Shown here piece after piece: positions 56,748 to 64,000 of a stretch of DNA of 64,000 nucleotides (position 1 is the first letter of the stretch; each line of letters begins with the position of its first letter). The notes beneath the pieces are model-generated. The model worked only from the letters and a program-made list of their open reading frames with translations. It was not told where the DNA came from and searched no databases. Location of the stretch: positions 26,535,427 through 26,599,426 of the forward strand of contig OX578283.1 of the NCBI GenBank assembly GCA_951217055.1, read 5' to 3'. Made by a program: the position numbers and the translations under genes. This stretch comes from Gerris lacustris. Lineage: Eukaryota; Arthropoda; Insecta; Hemiptera; Gerridae.

Positions 56748-59690
56748 TCAACTCATAATATTAAAAACTAAGTAATATAAACATAACAATTTAGAATAAA
56801 TATGGTGGTTAAGGATACCTAATGAGCCCAAAATTATATTTTCTGACAGTAGTCTTAAAAAATTTTGGTCCGTACCAATCTCGTCAAAGAAGTTTTTAGT
56901 GCTAGCTGGTATAGTCCCACTTGTTCCAAACCACAATCCATACACTTTATAATCTCTATCACAATGAGAAGCTCAAGCTCGAAACCTATCTTTATAAAAC
57001 TCGATACACCTCTCATAGATGATCTTTTTCTCCTCGTGTACTTTGTTGGCTTGATCTAAGGGTGGGGTCAATAATAAGGGCAGTCTTGTTGTCCGGGTGG
57101 AATGCTATAATATCAGAAAATCTAGAAGAACCTTCCCAGTCGATAGCATAGACCTCGTCATAACAAATATACTTTTTTCTCTTTGAGGACTTCCGAGATC
57201 TTGCGCTTAACGTTATGGTGGCGCGGCGCCTAGTCACAAGAAGCATGTTATGTGGGCATTTTCCAAGCACATATGCTGGAGTTTCATTCTCTCTGTCACA
57301 TTTGCTACAGAGGGTCCCAACAACTCCTGTTGACTGATTACCAGGTACAGCTCTTAAAGGGGCGTAATTAACGTTGAGTTTAATTGAGTTGGTCCATTCG
57401 GATCCCGTTAGTACTTTCCGGTCCCAAATGTATTTGTTACTATTTGGATATTCCTTAAAATGCTCGAAACCAACACCCTGCCACTCACATTTTGTTCACT
57501 CATCAAAACTTTTTTCAAGTAGGTTTTGGCGTAGCTTTTTGACATTGATGTTTTCATGAGACTAATTTTCTAGGCTTAATCTTTTCAAACACTCCGTGAC
57601 TTCCTCATCAAAGTTGAAGGTATCTTGAAATAAGGTATCTTGAACTACGCTTAACTTCTGAGCAATACTAAGATGTATCAAAGGAGCTTCCCAGGTGTAT
57701 CTTAAAATACCAAGCCCCCGAAAACGGTGAGGCGAGTATAGCATTGCAGATGTGGTGCTAGCTGGGAGTCCTACTATTGCTTTCGTGCTTCTCCTTATGA
57801 TGACGTCGATTCCTTCTAATAGTGGTTGAAGTAATTTAGTGAGAGGTGCAGTTTGTAATGGGTATGTCCATGCAGGAAAGATATACTGGTTTAGAATATT
57901 TAGCTTCTGGTCAGGTTTCAATAAATCCGACGTTGTTAATTTATTAAGATTTTCATGAAGCTTGCGAATTGAGTCCTCATTACAAACTAGTTCTCCCGAG
58001 AAGGTGCAACCAAGGTACTTGATTGTTTCACCCTCACTTACTGACTCGATTTCACTTCCATACTCTAGTCTTAATATAAGTTCATCAAGTATCCCATCTA
58101 TAACAACAAAAGCAGTACTTTTCTGTGGGTTAACGCTTAGACCAATTTCACTTAACCTTCTCTGTATACCGTCAATTAACCTTTCGGCAGCTTCCATATC
58201 ACACTCTGTTATAGCCTGATCATCGGCGAACCCTGTTAACACTATGGGATCTTTACCTTCAGAGATTCCTAAACTATTGGCTATTTGTGGGTCACAGAAT
58301 TCTTTGAAAATATGGTCAATGGCAATGTTAAAAAGAGTACTCGATATTGGTCCACCCTGAGGTACTCCTCTTCAAACAGATATATGAGCTGTTTCGTTCA
58401 GACCTAACGAAACTTTGATGGTATTGTTGCATAGTAAAGCTTCAATGCAATTTATTAAGTCCGAAGAAACGCCATAATTTTTTTATATTTTTTTTTATTC
58501 GGGGGGCTTTTACACCCGAAGACGCAGGCCACTTAGGTGGGCCCATACATCAAATCTGGGTTAGGAACCGAAATCTTCACACTCGTGTGAAGATATGGTC
58601 GTTAACCATGACTCCCCTCCTGGTTGTAATACAACCAGGAGTGTCATCGTCATGGTTTCCAGGCCGAAACCTGGTGGCGCCACTCTTTCGAGGAGCTTCC
58701 CATTTGTATAAACAATGCTGGGTGGACATTGAGCGGGGTGCCTGGTCCGGGAAACGAACCCGGAGCTGCGGTCACCTTCTGACCCGGCTCGATGCTGCTT
58801 AACTTGCGTGATTGCACGGCAAGCGCTCTAGCCTCCGAGCCACCCAGGCCCCCCAAGAAACGCCATTAGATTTAAGAGTTTTTATTACATGACTGTGACC
58901 AACATTATCAAAGGCTCCGGTGACGTCAAGGAAAACAACTACAGCCGTCATCTTTTTCTTCTTAGTATCTTGAAGTGAAGGACAGCATTCATAAGCCTGG
59001 CATTCACATGGCATCCTGGAAGACCCTTTATAAATCCCCTTTGACTTGGATGGAAGGATACTTGTCTCCTCAATTCTGCGTCTAAAACCTTCTCAATAAT
59101 TCGTCTGAGTATTGAATACATAGTAATAGGCCTCCAAGATGACATATTGTTTACATCTCCTTTTCCTTTATAAATTAGAACAGTACGTCCTCTCCTGAGA
59201 GGTTCAGGAAGGTATGAGAATTTCAAGATTGTTAATAATGGTCTTAATAATATGATAAATATTTAAGGTCTTAATAGTTCTAATCAAAACACCGTCGGGA
59301 CCAGGAGATGTGTCGAGTGATGTTTGACTTAACAGCCTTATGAATGTTACTCATTTCTACTGATATTATATTAGGATTCATAACCTTGTTCTAATAGTAC
59401 TCTCTTTCAGTACTATTCTGCTCTTCGAAGACTGATTTGGAGTGATCTTCTACTCCACCGATATCAACAGGACATTGTTTAGGCTGATCTGAGTTCATAA
59501 CATTGTTAACTACTTTCTTTCTCCTGTTGTAATTGTTATATTGTGTCACTTCATATTGATATTGTAGTTTGCGTTTTTCTTTAGAGGCTTTATTGGCTCT
59601 CGTTGTGGATTAGATGGTTTACTAGCTCCCTTCGTTCTTTTGTTACCTTTATTATTCTTACGCATCTTATAGTAACGAGGAGATTACAAT
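56748..59690 (-). pseudogene. R2-type LINE (restriction-like endonuclease class), 5' truncated and split by a SINE
   Basis: Read on the minus strand from about 59660: CPVDIGGVEDHSKSVFEEQ, SLDTSPGPDGV, MSSWRPITMYSILRRIIEK, SQRGFIKGLPGCHVNA, VVVFLDVTGAFDNVGHSHV, RGVPQGGPISSTLFNI and the catalytic GFADD (about 58230), then thumb. The frame continues through stops at 57562 (TAG) and about 57497 (TGA) into LCSKC...ETPAYVLGKCPHN, the CCHC-like knuckle (with Tyr in place of the usual first His), then RFSDIIAFHPDNKTALIIDP, the PD-(D/E)xK-like nuclease core, and VYGLWFGTSGTIP at the end. Other damage: TGA before RGVPQGG (about 58384), frameshifts near 59570, 59310, 59225, 58975 and 57025. The block order RT, knuckle, endonuclease is diagnostic of R2-like elements. 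It is not in 28S rDNA. Confidence 0.9.
58464..58866 (-). mobile_element. tRNA-derived SINE, 379 bp, inserted in the R2-type LINE
   Basis: AAGAAACGCCAT flanks the insert exactly (58464-58475 and 58855-58866); removing the insert rejoins the reverse transcriptase between the FDNVGHSH and RGVPQGG blocks. On the minus strand the head reads GGCCTGGGTGGCTCGGAGGC and continues to CCGGGTTCGTTTCCCGG, boxes A and B of a tRNA-derived promoter about 85 bases apart. The body follows, with CCTGGTTGTATTACAACCAG forming a hairpin, and the element ends in an A/T-rich tail (58476-58497). It is therefore younger than the LINE copy. Confidence 0.92.
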
Positions 59691-59803
59691 TAGGTAGATG
59701 TATAGATTAAATTAGATATGGGATTTAAATATCGTATCAATATATATAATATGACAGTTTTATTTGAGTTTGTCGGACCGATTTTTTTCTTGTAAATAAG
59801 TAA

Positions 59804-59810
<7 letters not shown>

Positions 59811-59848
<38 letters not shown>
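59811..59848. repeat. (TA)n microsatellite
   Basis: About 38 bases of TA preceded by a short A-run. Confidence 0.95.
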
Positions 59849-59849
<1 letters not shown>

Positions 59850-60051
59850 AGCTTCATTACCTACTTTTCTTTATTATTTTTCTTGTCAATCAATTATTGT
59901 GTTCATATGAAATATAAACACAATTGATTTCACTATAGAATATTTCCATTTTAAGTTTTTGGTAGTTTTCATACTACGGAAAGTTTAAATTTTAATTTAA
60001 ATCAAATTATAATTATTATTTACTACGGGAAAGAGACAGTGAAAAATACAC

Positions 60052-60125
60052 TCCCGCGCCGGGATTTGAACCCTGGTCTCCCGTATTTCCAGTACAGATG
60101 CTCTGGCCAACTAAGCTACGCAAGA
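60052..60125 (-). tRNA. tRNA-like gene, anticodon GGA, in mobile repeat
   Basis: Acceptor TCTTGCG with CGCGGGA (a T-G and a mismatch), box A TAGCTTAGTTGG, anticodon loop CTGGAAA between CTGTA and TACGG, T-arm CAGGG-TTCAAAT-CCCGG with one mismatch. Short variable loop. Slightly damaged compared with the plus-strand copy at 60445. Confidence 0.6.
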
Positions 60126-60444
60126 GAATGATTTTTAACTGCCGTAATCGATAACTAGTCCCGAATCCAAGCTTTCAATATTCATATACATTTAGACAGT
60201 CAATATTTATGACATTAGAACTAAACCAAGAATTAACGCTTATAATTATAAAGTACTCAATTAGTACCTGTACCTTGTACAATCAATTCGAAATTCAATT
60301 TTAAGTTTTTGGTAGTTTTCATACTACGGAAAGTTTAAATTTTATTTAAATCAAATTATAATTATTATTTACTACGGGAAATAGACAGTGAAAAATATTT
60401 CATTTGGATTCGGGACTAGTTATTACGGCAGTTAAAAATCATTC

Positions 60445-60518
60445 TCCTGCGTAGCTTAGTTGGCCAGAGCATCTGTACTGGAAATACGGGAGACCCGGGT
60501 TCAAATCCCGGCGTGGGA
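60445..60518 (+). tRNA. well-folded tRNA-like gene, anticodon GGA, in mobile repeat
   Basis: All stems pair: acceptor TCCTGCG/CGTGGGA (two wobble pairs), D-stem GCTT/GAGC, anticodon stem CTGTA/TACGG, T-stem CCGGG/CCCGG. Box A TAGCTTAGTTGG fits the consensus and box B is GGTTCAAATCC. The loop CTGGAAA gives anticodon GGA (serine codons), yet the variable loop has about five bases, whereas tRNA-Ser is a long-arm tRNA. A TTTTT run follows within 10 bases, a possible Pol III stop. Either a functional-looking element tRNA or a recent pseudogene. Confidence 0.65.
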
Positions 60519-60589
60519 GTGTATTTTTCACTGTCTGTTTCCCGTAGTAAATAATAATTATAATTTGATTTAATATAGAATATTTGTTC

Positions 60590-63500
60590 CAAGCAATATT
60601 TCTGACTTAATGGAACTCCTGAAAAAACAAACCATCAAGCCTATCTTGATGCAGATAGGATTTTTTTTGTAATCCGCCCTCTTCAGCGCCCTCTAGTGAC
60701 AAGAAAGGTGTTTTTGATAGTGCACTCTTTTATCACGAGTACTTTGTTACGTGAAGACCCAACTGAATAGGAAGTATCCTACATCTTGTAGGGGACACTT
60801 TAGAGATGGTACTTTACTGAAAACTTTTTTTGATCCAAACCTAGATAATTTTTTTTTCCATGAAAATTCTTTTCGATGAACATTTTGATACCAGAATAGA
60901 AATAGTTAATTATTACTGACCTTTTCATATGAACACCCTGAATTTGGGTTCTACCTAATTCAGACTTTTTCTTTTTGGTTTCGGTTATGTATTGTCTAAC
61001 ACTCATATTTTGTTATATATTTAATTATAATCAATAACTTGGATTTCACTGGAAAGCCGAGTTATTGACTACGAGTCAACTCGCGGAGGTCTACGTACTA
61101 AGTATAAAAATGTTACCATTGATGATAAGAAGCGAGGAAGCTTTGCTCCACTCTAATTGGCAGACATTTTCTTTAAAGTTTAATTATCTTAATATATATA
61201 ATGTATATGTTAATACTATTTCGTTGTATTGCCAGATGAATACTGCATTTAAAATCTTTTAGTAATTAGTATCGAGTATCGATCATAGAATTAGTTGTTT
61301 AATGAAAAGTCACAAGCAAAGAGGAGAAAGCGACTTAAGACATGATTTATTTAGTTAAGCATTTGTACCCTTTGAATTGTAAAAAAAAACTTATTTTCTA
61401 CAGCAGTGAAAATTTCTTTTTTTCTGAATAAACATATATTTGATGTAGTACTCCTATTCTCTATGTTTGCAACAATATTACAATAAAATTTGTGTGCGTG
61501 AGTTGCTTCATATCGATTTTGGCTTATGCAATACGAGTATATTTTGCCCGAGCATCATTTTACCGATTCCAGTACCCTATCATTAAAGAGCGACCCAGCT
61601 CTACCAAGAACTTGGAGCCGTATAATTCTATGTTTAATATTACATTTTTTACATTCGTTATATCCTTATCTCCCCTCAGAATAAGGTCATAATAGGACTA
61701 GGGATAAGTTTTTTTATGCTACTAATTATATTCATTAGTGTGAAGCATGTCATCATCTTTCTGAAAATCGAATTTAGATAATAAGAAGACATTCTAAATA
61801 ACAGACTTAACATTTGATAAAGAGCTTTATGACCGTATGTAATACAATGTAATACAATGATCCTCTTTGAGGATATTCTGACAAACGTTAAATGACATCC
61901 TATTTTTAGAGATAGCCTCACATGGGTTATACTTTAACAACAGTGAAGTGTTTATACTTTTCTAAAGAAGCTTACTTAAATATTTTCTATAATGCAGTGG
62001 TGCACTTTTATAAGAAGAGTCTACGATAAGAAAGAATACAAGTGCTTCGTTTCCACACCAATAAGGGTCGATGATACCTCTTCTTTCGAACATGCTCTTA
62101 TTTGTGCATGTTCTAGTTCTAGATAAGATGCACTTCCTTGTTTATCATCGCATGGTTAGGTAACATAATCACATTTTTTCCTAACACACACACGTGTGAC
62201 TCTCTCTCTCTAGAATTGTAAAAAACGAGAGAGAGAGAGTGAGAGAGAAAGTTTAGGTGGACAAGACATTGTTGTAGAAGATATCGACCATGTCTTTATG
62301 CTGTTGGGAGCTTATATATTAGCCGATGTCACTATACTCTCACGTACTTCCTTCTTACAAAGCCTCCTCACTAAGTCTGCCTAAAGCCTGCTAAGTCCAA
62401 ACAACATGTGAAGCAGGTTAGACCCTGCTTAACTGCTTAAATCCATATGCGTATTAACTTATTACTGTTATTATTCTGCACACTTATCTACAAAATGAAC
62501 AAAATACTACTGAGAGTAAATGATATATTGTTGAGCCAAATGCTATTAACCTATATAGACCCCTGTTCTAGAACTAACTCTTTAAAACTACTATGGAACC
62601 TGTAACTTCAACTGAAAAGGCGATAGACGAAGATTAAGATTACTCTTACTTACTAATGACATAAACCGTTTTTGAATCACAGAAAGTATGTGATATATTT
62701 CACACTGATTGAGAAGACTCGTCGAGTAGATGTGCAGAGTAGTCGAACGACCCTAGTTGAGAGAAAAACTATCACCACATTTAACCTGATCAAAATTTGA
62801 AAATGTTTTCATTAAGTCAAGAAAAGTGAACTTAAGTGGACCAATGAGAGAGCCATGCACCATGAACCAACCTTACCGATTTGATTCTTATATGGTGTTA
62901 CCAGCTCCACTATGTATCTACTCAATGTTATTTAGACTTAAAGGTCTACTTAATATAATGCGTTACAGTTTTCAACATATAAGAGTCTGGGTACTTAAAT
63001 ATTTGCATTATATCTAGAAAAATTTAAACCTATACTAATGTGCTACTAAATTGTAGTTTATCAATTATGTATTTCATTTTTGTTTTTAAATAATTAATTT
63101 TCTTTTGTTCAGGTTTTTGCAAAAATGGCTTCACGGTTATAAAAGTGGATTCCAATTTCAAGAAGTTGCTATTTTGAGGTATTTATTTTCATTTCTTTTT
63201 AATTTTTAAAAAAAACAAAGGTATTGGATGTGCAGGTCACTTTTCTTATTTTTATCTTTTAATCGATAGCAAATTTTTTACTAGATAGAATACGGCAAAG
63301 AATGGGAAAGTAAATATCTCGGAGTTCAGATGGGTTGTTATTCGGTTTGGTCCCGTGAGTAAATTCCTTAGATAGCTCTCAGCGGGAGGGGCCCTTCGGT
63401 CCTCCGCACGCCGCTACCTAGGCCCAGGTATATAGCAAAGAGAAACGGAGAGAAGTACACTCCTTCCAGACCCTATCCCTATATAGTTCTACCTTCATTC

Positions 63501-64000
63501 CTTTGCTTCTATATACTGCCGCTTGCTTTCTATATACTGTTTGAACTAACCTATTTACTGACCGCACGCTAACCCAGTGTTGGATTCCGGCTGTGCCATC
63601 CCACGGGAGGCTTATTTACCGTTGCTGGCAATTCCATTCGGAAAATGCTCTTGGACCGCAATAAAATCCCGAGGAAGCGGAAATTTTATCCAAAATATCA
63701 TACTACATAAAAAGTCGAGAAATAATTTTTCCCCTCCTTAGTAACTTTAAATGATAAAAATGTCTAGGATATACCAATTTCCGTTGGACAAGGAAAACGT
63801 TATAAAGTATTCACGATCTCAGTTTAAAATCGTTTGAACCGAAATCCTTTGGTAGATCCTGACAAAAAAAGTATGTATAATATATCTTTACTTTAACAAG
63901 TTAATAAAATATTTTTTTAATGGAATATCACAATTTTTTCATTAAAGTCTTAGAACTTACTATTTTATTTCTAGTTTTATTGGTCAGATTGTGGTCATCG
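60590..64000. other. no recognised gene; two patches worth noting
   Basis: 61125-61165 holds a short Rep-A end (AGAAGCGAGGAAGCTTTGCT). 62200-62250 has (CT)n and (GA)n arms that can pair. 63340-63690 is GC-richer, contains TCTATATACTG twice, and may be an unclassified dispersed repeat; no tRNA head or protein was read. The remainder is AT-rich. Confidence 0.4.

Larger units (their letters stand above)
59946..60573. mobile_element. tRNA-bearing repeat element, 628 bp
   Basis: TATAGAATATTT flanks the element exactly (59934-59945 and 60574-60585). Layout as at 49611-50250: a 350-base unit with a tRNA-like gene on the minus strand, a second partial unit, then a tRNA-like gene on the plus strand and the inverted terminal block GTATTTTTCACTGTCTGTTT. 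The two tRNA-like genes are convergent and could pair in a transcript. Confidence 0.87.

Noticed and set aside
57374..58219. Plus-strand open frames over 57374-57559 and 57962-58219
   Set aside because: They are opposite-strand shadows of the R2-type LINE coding region.
63340..63690. Possible rDNA or RNA gene because of higher GC content
   Set aside because: No recognisable conserved rRNA segment, tRNA head or protein was found.

Overview
The window looks like gene-poor, strongly AT-rich nuclear DNA of an invertebrate animal, most likely an arthropod. This rests on the transposon mix (Penelope-like, R2-type, Jockey-type, gypsy, hAT-type, piggyBac-type), the (TA)n microsatellites and the absence of any host exon I could recognise; the species cannot be named. 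No rRNA and no intact protein-coding gene was seen. Nearly every long open frame is a piece of a decayed mobile element or low-complexity sequence.

Layout. 1-3.0 kb: AT-rich, one tRNA-like fragment. 3.0-5.6 kb: Penelope-like element (PLE) with reverse transcriptase and GIY-YIG remnants, interrupted by a hAT-type element with an exact 8-bp target duplication; hammerhead-ribozyme-like motifs lie on either side. 5.6-17 kb: AT-rich with a Jockey-clade LINE end (10.3-10.8), a perfect 28-bp hairpin (10.0), a tRNA-Asp-like relic (13.2) and a hAT-type MITE (14.2). 17-27 kb: a full copy of an unclassified dispersed family (called Rep-A here), a gypsy integrase relic, and a piggyBac-type element with three internal palindromes. 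27.4-30.9 kb: a nest in which a PLE end is split by a 3.1-kb hAT-type element, itself split by a 1.6-kb hAT-type element. 33.2 kb: a foldback element inside a Rep-A copy. 36.7-41.2 kb: two further hAT-type elements, a repeat with inverted ends, and a pogo-type end. 43.6-44.9 kb: gypsy gag/RT relics interrupted by a 213-bp insert carrying a hammerhead-like motif. 47.6-52.7 kb: two diverged copies of a DNA repeat in which a 14-base motif recurs about 14 times; one copy holds a hAT-type insertion whose empty site is preserved in the other copy. 49.6-50.3 and 59.9-60.6 kb: two elements that carry tRNA-like genes. 53.1-53.7 kb: second piggyBac-type element. 56.1-59.7 kb: a tRNA-derived SINE and an R2-type LINE split by another SINE.

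How the parts relate. The best-supported story is repeated nesting: many insertions were dated relative to each other by exact target-site duplications read directly from the sequence (8 bp for hAT-type, TTAA for piggyBac-type, 10-15 bp for SINE, LINE, PLE and tRNA-bearing repeats). The most unusual items are the set of hammerhead-like motifs in PLE-derived pieces, the foldback family carrying a folded tRNA-like gene with a serine GGA anticodon but a short variable loop, and the recurrent GTAACTATCGTGAC motif.
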